Shown: positions 7,768 to 14,807 of the stretch, in pieces
How positions within the stretch are numbered: position 1 is the stretch's first letter
Layout: every line of letters starts with the position of its first letter
Assembly: GCA_964249735.1 (NCBI GenBank)
Contig: CAXUDP010000066.1
Coordinates: 1 to 19,571, forward strand
Direction of reading: 5' to 3'
From: Lichenicola sp964249735
GTDB taxonomy: Bacteria; Pseudomonadota; Alphaproteobacteria; Acetobacterales; Acetobacteraceae
DNA length: 19,571 bases
Notes under the pieces: model-generated
What the model saw: the letters and a program-made list of their open reading frames with translations, nothing else
Databases searched by the model: none
Told to the model about the DNA's origin: nothing
Program-made: the position numbers and the translations under genes

Positions 7768-9107
7768 CGCCGGAGCGCAAGCCCCCCACCCTGTCCGCGG
7801 AGCGGGCCAGCGTCCTCAGCGACGACGACATGCAGGCGCTGTGCGAGGCGACCGACGCGGCGATCCTGGACGGCGGCGGCTTCGGCTGGGTGACCTCGCC
7901 GGGCCGACGCACACTGGAGCAGTACTTCCGCGGCATCCTGCTGGTGCCCGAGCGCACGCTGTTCGTGGGGCGGCTCGACGGCACCATCGTCGGCGCCACC
8001 CAGCTGCTGCGGCCGCCGCGCAACAACGAGGCGCAGGCGATGAGCGCCACCCTGATGCACAGCTTCATCGCTCCCTATGCGCGTGGCCACGGGCTGGCGC
8101 GGATGATGACGGAGGCGGTGGAGGACTGCGCGCGGGCGCTCGGCTACCAGGTGCTGAACCTCGACGTGCGGGAAACCCAGGAGGCGGCGATCCGGCTCTA
8201 CGACAGCCTGGGCTACCGGCACTGGGGCACGCATCCGCACTATGCCCGGGTCGGCGGCGAGACCGTCGCCGGCTTCTTCTTCACCAAGCGGCTGCAGGAC
8301 CGGGGGCGCCTGGCCGCATCCCGGCCGGATGCCGCCGCCGCGCCGGAGGCGGACAAGCCGGGGGCGGCCGCCCGTCCCTTGACGCTGTATCCGGCGATCG
8401 ACCTCAAGGATGGCGCCTGCGTCCGGCTGCGCCGCGGCGAGATGGGCGACGTCACCGTGTACTCGGACGATCCGGGGGCGCAGGCGCGGGCCTGGGTGGC
8501 AGCCGGGTGCCACTGGCTGCACGTGGTGGACCTGAACGGCGCGTTCGCCGGCCGATCGGTCAACGCGGAAGCGATCGAGGCGGTGATCGCCAACGCCGAG
8601 GTGCCGGTGCAGCTCGGTGGCGGCCTGCGCGACATGGCGGCGATCGAGCGCTGGCTGGCGGCCGGGGTGACGCGCGTGATCCTGGGCAGTGCGGCGGTGA
8701 AGAACCCGGAGCTGGTGCGCGACGCCTGCCGGGCGTTCCCCGGTCGCATCGTGTGCGGCATCGACGCGCGCGACGGGCGGGTCGCGACGGAAGGCTGGGC
8801 CGAGGTGTCGGAGCTGTCGGCGGTCGAGCTCGGCTTGCGCATGCAGGACATGGGCGTGGCGGCGATCGTGTTCACCGAGATCGCCCGCGACGGCATGCTG
8901 ACCGGGCTCGACATCGCCCAGACCTGCGCCCTGTCGGCCCGGCTGTCGACGCCGGTGGTGGCGAGCGGCGGGGTCGGCCGGATCGAGCACCTGCAGGCGC
9001 TCAAGGCAGCGTCGGCCAGCTTCGCCGGCATCGAGGGGGTGATCGTCGGGCGTGCCCTGTATGACGGGCGGATCGAGCCGCGCGAGGCGCTGGCGGTGTT
9101 GGGCTAG
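7764..9107 (+). CDS. hisA: GNAT acetyltransferase fused to HisA (ProFAR isomerase)
   Basis: One uninterrupted frame of 447 codons joins two domains. Residues 1 to about 177 look like a complete GNAT N-acetyltransferase, with the acetyl-CoA loop RGHGLA at 107-112, LNLDVRETQEAAIRLYDSLG at 131-150 and the end GFFFTKRL. Residues about 178-205 are an Ala/Pro/Asp-rich linker. Residues 206-447 are a full HisA TIM barrel, which isomerises ProFAR to PRFAR; catalytic aspartates are D213 (PAIDLKDG) and D334 (GIDARDG), and VQLGGGLRD and VASGGVG phosphate-binding loops are present. Codon 206 is TTG (8379-8381), exactly where a stand-alone HisA would start, with a G-rich stretch upstream, so HisA may also be made separately. 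The GTG at 7764 overlaps the hisH stop; hisF follows with no gap. The GNAT substrate is unknown. Confidence 0.93.
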   Translation: MTPERKPPTLSAERASVLSDDDMQALCEATDAAILDGGGFGWVTSPGRRTLEQYFRGILLVPERTLFVGRLDGTIVGATQLLRPPRNNEAQAMSATLMHSFIAPYARGHGLARMMTEAVEDCARALGYQVLNLDVRETQEAAIRLYDSLGYRHWGTHPHYARVGGETVAGFFFTKRLQDRGRLAASRPDAAAAPEADKPGAAARPLTLYPAIDLKDGACVRLRRGEMGDVTVYSDDPGAQARAWVAAGCHWLHVVDLNGAFAGRSVNAEAIEAVIANAEVPVQLGGGLRDMAAIERWLAAGVTRVILGSAAVKNPELVRDACRAFPGRIVCGIDARDGRVATEGWAEVSELSAVELGLRMQDMGVAAIVFTEIARDGMLTGLDIAQTCALSARLSTPVVASGGVGRIEHLQALKAASASFAGIEGVIVGRALYDGRIEPREALAVLG

Positions 9108-9887
9108 ATGCTCAAGCTGCGCGTGATCCCGTGCCTGGACGTCAAGAACGGCCGCGTGGTCAAGGGCGTCAACTTCGTCAGCCTGCGCGATGCCGGCGAC
9201 CCGGTCGAGCAGGCGGCGGTGTATGACGCGGCCGGCGCGGACGAGCTCACCTTCCTGGACATCACCGCCAGCCACGAGCAGCGCGACATCCTGCTCGACG
9301 TGGTCAGCCGCACGGCGTCGCGCATCTTCCTGCCGCTGACGGTGGGCGGCGGGGTGCGCTCGACCGAGGACATGCGGCGCCTGCTGCTGGCGGGGGCGGA
9401 CAAGTGCAGCATGAACTCGGCCGCGGTGGGGCGCCCCGAGCTGGTGGCGGAGGCGGCGGACAGGTTCGGCAGCCAGTGCGTCGTGGTGGCGGTCGACGCA
9501 CGCGCCGACGGGCGCGGCGGCTGGGAGGTGTTCACCCATGGCGGGCGCACCGGCACCGGGCGCGATGCGGTCGGCTGGTGCCGGCAGGTGGCGGCAGCCG
9601 GCGCCGGCGAGATCCTGCTGACCAGCATGGACCGGGACGGCACCGGCCGTGGCTTCGACCTCGACCTGCTGCGCGCGGTGTGCGGTGCCGTGCGCGTGCC
9701 GGTGGTGGCGTCCGGCGGCGTGGGCACGCTCGCGCACTTCGTCGAAGGAGCGGAGGCCGGCGCGTCGGGCCTGCTGGCCGCCAGCGTGTTCCATTTCGGG
9801 CAGTTCACGGTGGCGGCGGTCAAGCAGGCGCTGTGCCAGGCCGGGCAGCCGGTGCGCCCGGTCGGTACCAGCCAGGACCGCCCATGA
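9108..9887 (+). CDS. hisF: Imidazole glycerol phosphate synthase cyclase subunit HisF
   Basis: A 259-residue TIM-barrel protein of standard HisF length. With HisH it converts PRFAR and glutamine-derived ammonia into imidazole glycerol phosphate and AICAR. The catalytic aspartates fall exactly at the expected positions: D11 in IPCLDVKNGRVVKG and D130 in VVVAVDARADG. Other signatures are LTVGGGVRSTEDM at about 78-90, DKCSMNSAAV at about 98-107 and VVASGGVGTLAHF near 200. The ATG at 9108 directly follows the hisA stop with no intervening base. The stop overlaps the hisE start as ATGA. The protein appears intact. Confidence 0.97.
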   Translation: MLKLRVIPCLDVKNGRVVKGVNFVSLRDAGDPVEQAAVYDAAGADELTFLDITASHEQRDILLDVVSRTASRIFLPLTVGGGVRSTEDMRRLLLAGADKCSMNSAAVGRPELVAEAADRFGSQCVVVAVDARADGRGGWEVFTHGGRTGTGRDAVGWCRQVAAAGAGEILLTSMDRDGTGRGFDLDLLRAVCGAVRVPVVASGGVGTLAHFVEGAEAGASGLLAASVFHFGQFTVAAVKQALCQAGQPVRPVGTSQDRP

Positions 9888-10444
9888 CCAAGCCTCCCAA
9901 GCGCGTCGGCAAGACCGGGAAGAAGGCGGTGCCGAAGAAGCGGGTTGTCAAGGCGCGCGCGGCGCGCCAGGCGGCGCCGGAGGCCGACGTACCGGTTCGC
10001 ATCCCGAAAAGCCCTGCCAAGAAGCGGGGCGTGGCGAAGGCGGTGACCAAGAAGGCGGTGCGGCAGTCGCGCGGGGCCGCGGCGCGGGTGGCCGACCTGT
10101 CGGGCGCCACGGCCGGGGTGCTGGACCGGCTGTTCGAGGTGGTGACCGAGCGGCGCGACGCCGATCCCAACATCAGCCATTCGGCGCGCCTGCTGTCGCG
10201 CGGCACCGCCAAGGTGGCGCAGAAGTTCGGCGAGGAGGCGGTCGAGTGCCTGATCGAGGCGGTCAGCGGCAACAGCGCGGCGCTGGTCGGGGAAAGTGCC
10301 GACGTGCTGTACCACCTCATCGTGCTGTGGGTGGATGCGGGACTGCGTCCGGGCGAGGTATGGTCGGAGCTGCAGCGGCGCGAGGGCACCAGCGGCATCG
10401 CGGAAAAGGCGTCGCGTTCCGCCGCCGTCCAGCAGGGGGAGTGA
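9884..10444 (+). CDS. hisE: Phosphoribosyl-ATP pyrophosphatase with long basic N-terminal tail
   Basis: A 186-residue protein whose residues from about 78 to 175 form the HisE domain: GVLDRLFEVVTERRDADPNI, the motif KFGEEAVE (114-121) and ESADVLYHLIVLW (137-149). HisE removes pyrophosphate from phosphoribosyl-ATP early in histidine synthesis. HisE alone is usually about 100-110 residues; here residues 1-64 are an added tail with about 22 Lys/Arg and only two acidic residues, repeating KK-A/V-V and AKK motifs like histone H1 tails. The ATG at 9884 overlaps the hisF stop (ATGA), which supports the long form. A GTG at codon 69 would give the bare domain but lacks a convincing ribosome-binding site. 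No HisI domain is fused. Confidence 0.92.
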   Translation: MTKPPKRVGKTGKKAVPKKRVVKARAARQAAPEADVPVRIPKSPAKKRGVAKAVTKKAVRQSRGAAARVADLSGATAGVLDRLFEVVTERRDADPNISHSARLLSRGTAKVAQKFGEEAVECLIEAVSGNSAALVGESADVLYHLIVLWVDAGLRPGEVWSELQRREGTSGIAEKASRSAAVQQGE

Positions 10445-10449
10445 GTTCC

Positions 10450-10830
10450 ATGCCGGTTCCGGGCCTCGGTGCCTATGACGCGCAGAACGTGTTCGCCCGG
10501 ATCCTGCGCGGCGAGATCCCATGCCGGCGCGTGTTCGAGGACGAGCACGTGCTGGCGTTCCACGACATCCACCCGCTGGCGCCGGTGCACGTGCTGGTGA
10601 TCCCGAAGCAGCCCTACGTGTCGTTCGCCGACTTCTCCGCCCGCGCCTCCGACGCCGAGATCGCCGGCCTCACCCGCGCGGTCGGCCGGGTCGCGGCGAT
10701 GCTGGGGCTGGAGGAGCCGGGCTACCGGGTGCTGTCCAACATGGGGCTCAACGCCGGGCAGGAGGTGCCGCATTTCCACGTGCACCTGTTCGGCGGCGCG
10801 CCGCTCGGGCCGATGCTGGCGCCGGGCTGA
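10450..10830 (+). CDS. HIT-family (HinT-like) nucleotide-binding hydrolase
   Basis: A 126-residue histidine-triad protein. Members of the HinT branch hydrolyse AMP-linked compounds such as adenosine phosphoramidates. The triad HFHVHLF is at residues 108-114 with GQEVPHFHVHLFGG context, and the N-terminal signature FARILRGEIPCRRVFEDE (15-32) is typical. The start at 10450 is 5 nt after the hisE stop; GGGGGAG overlapping the end of hisE gives a spacing of 8, so it is very likely co-transcribed with the his genes. A hairpin 45 nt past its stop may end the operon. Its true substrate is unknown. Confidence 0.93.
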   Translation: MPVPGLGAYDAQNVFARILRGEIPCRRVFEDEHVLAFHDIHPLAPVHVLVIPKQPYVSFADFSARASDAEIAGLTRAVGRVAAMLGLEEPGYRVLSNMGLNAGQEVPHFHVHLFGGAPLGPMLAPG

Positions 10831-10875
10831 CGGCACGACCGCACGGTGGCTCAGGCCGAGCTCTGCCCAGACCCG

Positions 10876-10895
10876 CCAAAGGCCGGGGCCTTTGG
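10876..10895. terminator. Short hairpin between the his operon and the ABC exporter gene, possible terminator
   Basis: CCAAAGGCC at 10876-10884 and GGCCTTTGG at 10887-10895 are perfect reverse complements, best drawn as an 8-bp stem with the loop CGGG. It lies between two genes that end towards each other (10830 plus strand, 10944 minus strand), so it could serve both. There is no immediate T-run on either side; the plus strand has only ATTTGTT a few bases on. Confidence 0.5.
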
Positions 10896-10943
10896 AAACC
10901 GATTTGTTGGCCCCCGGTGGGTCGATGGCAGGGCCGGCTGCTG

Positions 10944-12797
10944 TCAGGCGGGAGCGAGGCCCAGCGCCTGGCGGTCGTACAGGCGGCGGTAGAGCCCGTC
11001 CGGGCGGTCCAGCAGCGCCCCATGCGCGCCGTCCTCGACCACCGTGCCGTGCGAAAACACGAGGATCCGGTCCAGCGAGACCACGGTGGACAGGCGGTGG
11101 GCGATCACGATCACGGTGCGGCCGAGCATCAGCCGCTGCATCGCCTCCTGCACCAGCGCCTCGGACTCAGAATCCAGGCTGGAGGTCGCCTCGTCCAGGA
11201 TCAGCACCCGCGCGTCGGCCAGGAAGGCGCGCGCGATGGCGATGCGCTGGCGCTCGCCGCCGGACAGCTTGACCCCGCGTTCGCCGACCAGGGTGGCGTA
11301 GCCTGCCGGCAGCCGGTCGATGAAGCCAGATGCGTTGGCGAGCATCGCCGCCTGCTCGATCTCGGCGAGGCTGGCATCGGGCCGCGCGTAGCCGATGTTC
11401 TCGGCCAGCGAGCGGTGGAACAGCACCGGCTCCTGCGGCACCACGGCGATCTGCGAGCGCAAGGATTCCTGCGCCACCAGGGCGATGTCCTGCCCGTCGA
11501 TCAGGATGCGACCGCCCTGGAGGTCGTACAAGCGCTGCAGCAGCTTGGTCAGGGTGGTCTTGCCGGAGCCGGACGGTCCGACCAGCGCCACCCGGCTGCC
11601 GGCCGGGATGTCGAGGTCGAGGGAGCGGAACAGCGGCGCGGCCTGGCCGGCGTAATGGAACGACGCGCGCTCGAAGCGGATCTCGCCGTCGGTGATTCGG
11701 ATCGGCGAGGCGTGCGGCCGGTCGCGCACCCCTTCGGGCTCGCGGTGGAGCGCCACCAGCTCCTCCATCTCGTTCACCGAGCGCTGCACCACGCTGATCT
11801 GCTGGCCGATGTCGCGCAGGTAGCCCTGCACCAGGAACACCATGGTCAGCACGTAGGCGACGTCGCCGGCGCCGGCACGGCCGTGCCACCACAGGAACAG
11901 CACCGCGGCGACCAGCGACAAGCGCAGCACGGTCAGCGCCAGGTTCTGCAGGTTGCCGCTGTCGGTGCCGCGCAGCCAGGTGCGCATGGTGCGGCGGGAC
12001 CAGCGGTCGACCACGCGCGCCAGCCGTCCGTCCTCGCGGCCCTCCGCGCCGAACGCCTTGACCACGGCGTTGCAGGTGATGGCATCGGCCAGCACCGCGC
12101 CCAGGCGGGTGTCCCAACCGTTGGCCAGACGGGCGGAGGGAGCGACGTAGAACAGCGTCATCGTCACCGACAGCACGGCAAAGCCGATCGAGCCAAGGCC
12201 GAGCAGCAGCCCCATCATCGGCCAGCGCAGCGCCAGCACGACCGTGGTGCCGGCCAGCACGCACAACTCGGGCAGCAGCATCAGCAGCAGGGTGTCGTCC
12301 AGCATGTCGACCGCCCACATGCCACGGGTCAGCCGGCGCACGGTGGAGCCGGCGAAGGTGTTGGCGTGCCAGTCGGTGGAGAAGCGCTGCACGCGGGCGA
12401 ACGCGGTGCGGGCGATGTCGGCCATGATCCGCACCGTCAGCCGGGTGATGCCGATGAAGGCGAGCCGGCGGCCGAGCACGCTGACCAGGCCGAGCGCCGC
12501 CAGGCCGCCCAGCATGAGCTGGCTGTCGTGCAGCGCCAGTCTCGCCTGCGGCGGCCGGACCGCGCCGGCGCCGAGCAGGTGCGGCGGCAGACGGGTCACG
12601 TCGTCCACCAGCCGTCCGGCCAGGATCGGCGTCACCACGTCGGTCAGGGTGGCCAGCACCATGCCGCCGGCAACCAGCGACACCAGCAGCGGTCGGCGAC
12701 GCCAGTGGCCGAACAGGAACGCCAGCACGGCGACGAAGACGCTGCGGCCGCTCCCCCTGGCGGCGGACGTCCCGCGCGCGGGGTCGGGGTCGGTCAC
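10944..12797 (-). CDS. ABC exporter half-transporter (fused permease and ATPase, MsbA-like type)
   Basis: A 617-residue type I exporter with membrane domain first and nucleotide-binding domain second; it should work as a dimer in the inner membrane. Hydrophobic helices lie at about 36-60, 93-118, 170-190, 195-217, 285-304 and 311-325. In the ATPase part: Walker A GPSGSGKTT (407-415), Q-loop in VVPQEPVLF, signature LSGGERQRIAIARA (511-524), Walker B VLILDEATSSLD (531-542) and H-loop H567 in AHRLST. All residues needed for ATP hydrolysis are present. The substrate (lipid, drug or peptide) cannot be told from sequence. The start is a GTG at 12797, with GGAG about 12 nt upstream, a long spacing. 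It follows the HD-GYP-like gene on the same strand after 50 nt and is likely co-transcribed. Confidence 0.92.
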   Translation of the reverse strand: MTDPDPARGTSAARGSGRSVFVAVLAFLFGHWRRRPLLVSLVAGGMVLATLTDVVTPILAGRLVDDVTRLPPHLLGAGAVRPPQARLALHDSQLMLGGLAALGLVSVLGRRLAFIGITRLTVRIMADIARTAFARVQRFSTDWHANTFAGSTVRRLTRGMWAVDMLDDTLLLMLLPELCVLAGTTVVLALRWPMMGLLLGLGSIGFAVLSVTMTLFYVAPSARLANGWDTRLGAVLADAITCNAVVKAFGAEGREDGRLARVVDRWSRRTMRTWLRGTDSGNLQNLALTVLRLSLVAAVLFLWWHGRAGAGDVAYVLTMVFLVQGYLRDIGQQISVVQRSVNEMEELVALHREPEGVRDRPHASPIRITDGEIRFERASFHYAGQAAPLFRSLDLDIPAGSRVALVGPSGSGKTTLTKLLQRLYDLQGGRILIDGQDIALVAQESLRSQIAVVPQEPVLFHRSLAENIGYARPDASLAEIEQAAMLANASGFIDRLPAGYATLVGERGVKLSGGERQRIAIARAFLADARVLILDEATSSLDSESEALVQEAMQRLMLGRTVIVIAHRLSTVVSLDRILVFSHGTVVEDGAHGALLDRPDGLYRRLYDRQALGLAPA

Positions 12798-12847
12798 GGC
12801 GGTTGATCACTCCACGCTACGCGCCCGCCGGGGCGCAGGCGGAGGCC

Positions 12848-13909
12848 TTAAGGATCCGGGCCGCAGGACACGGCGGGCAGGAGCCCGGCAGGATCAAGGG
12901 CACGGGTCTGCCGGGCCGTGGCGATGCCGCCGACCTCCTGCCCACTGTCATCCGGCCGCTTCGCCTCAGGGGATAGCGGCGCGGGACGCAGCGTGTCCAG
13001 GAACAAGCGCGTCAGCACCGGATCGAGGCGTCGTCCCGCGTCCGCTTCCAGCCGTCGCAGCGCGGCGTCGAGCAGGTGCGGCTCGGTCGTCCGGCCGCTC
13101 GGAAGCAGGGCGGCGGCCCGGTCGGCGACGGCCGCGATCCTTGCGGCAAGCGGGATCTGGACACCGGCCAGGCCGCGCGGATAGCCGGTGCCGTCCCAGC
13201 GCTCCTGGTGCCCGAGCGCCATTTCCGCCGCGCGCTCGAACAGCGCCGACTGGCCGCCGGCGAGCAGGCGGGCGCCGATCGCGGGCGCCCGTCGCAACAG
13301 GCGGCGCTCGTCGGCGTCGAGCGGGGCCTTGTGCAGGAGGACGTCCGGGATCGCGATCCGGCCGAGATGACGGAACATGGCCGCCTGCTGCAGCTCGGCC
13401 GCCTCCGCCGGTTGGAGGCCGGCGAGCAATGCCAGCTGGTGCACGAGACGGTCACCGTCCCGTCGCAAGCCGTTCGCCCACCCGTCCGCCGGTCGCGCCA
13501 GGACGGCGAGCCGGTGCAGGATCTCGGCCTGCCCCAGGGAAACGTGAACGTCGTTCACTGACGGGGACGTGCCGATCCGGAGCAGCCAGGTTCCCAGGCA
13601 GCCGCACAGAGACAGCACGAGCGCCGGCGGCAACGGGAGCGCCTGCGTGAGCGGATGCGACACAAGCAGCAGCAGCAGTCCGGTCGTGCCGGCGACCACC
13701 CCGAGCGGCCTGGCGAGGTCCTGCCCGGCTCCGTTCCGACCGCTCCGGTCGCGGCGGCCCGTTCCTGCTGCCCGGCCCGATCCGGCGGCACGACGGGGGC
13801 GCAAGCCAGTCAGCCCGGCCAGCAGCAGGGTCAGCATGCTGGCGAGTTCGGGTGGATCGGTGATCTGGAACAGGACGTGCCCGTCGAAGGGCCACATCTT
13901 TGCTGACAT
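12848..13909 (-). CDS. Membrane-anchored degenerate HD-GYP domain protein
   Basis: A 353-residue protein. Hydrophobic segments at about 23-37, 69-86 and 94-110 anchor it, separated by a Gly/Arg-rich loop (37-65). Residues about 150-270 align with HD-GYP domains, which normally hydrolyse cyclic di-GMP: FRHLGRIAIPDVLLHKAPLD (179-198) and ERWDGTGYPRGLAGVQIPL (236-254) are clear. The HD pair is replaced by R180-H181, the histidine of the following HP motif by A208, and the HHE triplet reads HQE (234-236), while GYP (242-244) remains. Loss of most metal ligands suggests no phosphodiesterase activity. The ATG at 13909 has only a weak ribosome-binding site; M5 (13897) is an alternative. The ABC exporter gene follows 50 nt downstream. 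The tail after about residue 308 is not recognisable. Confidence 0.8.
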   Translation of the reverse strand: MSAKMWPFDGHVLFQITDPPELASMLTLLLAGLTGLRPRRAAGSGRAAGTGRRDRSGRNGAGQDLARPLGVVAGTTGLLLLLVSHPLTQALPLPPALVLSLCGCLGTWLLRIGTSPSVNDVHVSLGQAEILHRLAVLARPADGWANGLRRDGDRLVHQLALLAGLQPAEAAELQQAAMFRHLGRIAIPDVLLHKAPLDADERRLLRRAPAIGARLLAGGQSALFERAAEMALGHQERWDGTGYPRGLAGVQIPLAARIAAVADRAAALLPSGRTTEPHLLDAALRRLEADAGRRLDPVLTRLFLDTLRPAPLSPEAKRPDDSGQEVGGIATARQTRALDPAGLLPAVSCGPDP

Positions 13910-14097
13910 GTCCGCCTGCGCTCACAACCTGAGGTGGAGAACAGCAATCTGCTACATCGTCATTGTGACGTAAATCGAGTTTTGTTCCGGCTCGGTGGAA
14001 TCTGAACGCCGTGGTCGGGGATGCCACACTTGACGGATCAGTTCCGAAGCCGCTCCGTTCGCGCGCCACGCGGAGTGGCCGACAGCGGGATCGAGGC
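13910..14097. other. Divergent intergenic region between the HD-GYP-like gene and nth
   Basis: This 188-bp spacer should contain promoters for both flanking genes. Its central part (about 13935-14000) is distinctly richer in A/T than the surroundings. A weak minus-strand pair TTTACG and CAGATT with 17-nt spacing can be drawn, but neither hexamer is close to consensus. On the plus side TTGACG at 14030-14035 has no acceptable -10 element behind it. I see no terminator, RNA gene or repeat here. Confidence 0.35.
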
Positions 14098-14793
14098 ATG
14101 AGGAGCATCGCGGTAGCGGGACGCAGCAAGGTCGCGGCGGCCCGTCCCATGACGAAGGCGGAGGTGGCGCAGTTCATCACGGCACTCGGACAGGCCAGTC
14201 CGGAAGGGCAGACCGAGCTCGCCTTCGAGGACGCCTACACGCTCCTGGTGTCGGTGGTGCTGTCGGCGCAGGCGACCGACGCGTCGGTCAACAAGGCGAC
14301 GGTCGGGCTGTTCTCGGAGGCGCCCGATCCGGCCGCCATGGTGCGGCTGGGCGAGGAGGGAGTGGCACGCCACATACGCGCGATCGGGTTGTGGCGGGGC
14401 AAGGCGCGCAACGTGGTGGCGCTGTCGGCGGCGCTGCTGGCCCGGCATGGCGGGGCGGTGCCGGCCGACCGGGAGGCGCTGGAAGCGTTGCCGGGGGTCG
14501 GGCGGAAGACTGCCAGCGTGGTGCTGAACGTGGCGTTCGGCGAGGACACGATGGCGGTCGACACCCATATCCTGCGTCTCGGCAACCGCACCGGGTTGGC
14601 GCCCGGCGCCACGCCGCGCGCGGTGGAGGACGGGCTGGTGGCGCGGATCCCGCCGGCGATGCTCCGCCCGGCGCACCACTGGCTGATCCTGCACGGGCGC
14701 TACGTGTGCAAGGCCAGGGCACCGGAATGCTGGCACTGCGTCGGCCGCACCTGGTGCCAGTATCCGGACAAGCGGGACGCGCCGGTCGGCTGA
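14098..14793 (+). CDS. nth: Endonuclease III (DNA glycosylase/AP lyase)
   Basis: A 231-residue helix-hairpin-helix glycosylase that removes oxidised pyrimidines and nicks abasic sites in base excision repair. The HhH motif LPGVGRKTASVVLN (131-144) carries the catalytic lysine K137, and AVDTHILRLGNRTG (153-166) the catalytic aspartate D155. The [4Fe-4S] cluster cysteines C204-x6-C211-x2-C214-x5-C220 have exact Nth spacing. I chose the ATG at 14098 (GGGA about 7 nt upstream) over an in-frame GTG at 14011 and the ATG at 14149; the latter would give a protein nearer the E. coli length but has no ribosome-binding site. The first 17 or so residues are not conserved. It is convergent with comEC, 14 nt apart, without a visible terminator. 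Confidence 0.95.
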   Translation: MRSIAVAGRSKVAAARPMTKAEVAQFITALGQASPEGQTELAFEDAYTLLVSVVLSAQATDASVNKATVGLFSEAPDPAAMVRLGEEGVARHIRAIGLWRGKARNVVALSAALLARHGGAVPADREALEALPGVGRKTASVVLNVAFGEDTMAVDTHILRLGNRTGLAPGATPRAVEDGLVARIPPAMLRPAHHWLILHGRYVCKARAPECWHCVGRTWCQYPDKRDAPVG

Positions 14794-14807
14794 ACCGGCA
14801 GGCGGCG

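Noticed and set aside
8379..9107. Separate hisA gene starting at TTG 8379 as the sole reading
   Set aside because: No stop codon separates it from the GNAT domain, and the upstream ribosome-binding site is weak; kept as a possible internal start, not a separate gene.
7590..9794. Open frame of 734 codons on the minus strand opposite hisH, hisA and hisF
   Set aside because: It is antisense to three well-supported enzymes, and its composition is typical of a shadow frame in GC-rich DNA.
10521..12806. Open frame of 761 codons on the plus strand opposite the ABC exporter gene
   Set aside because: The opposite strand encodes a complete ABC ATPase with all motifs; the plus frame shows no domain and is rich in Gln, His and Arg.
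14030..14058. TTGACG as -35 box for nth
   Set aside because: The hexamer 17 nt downstream (CTCCGT) is not an acceptable -10 element.
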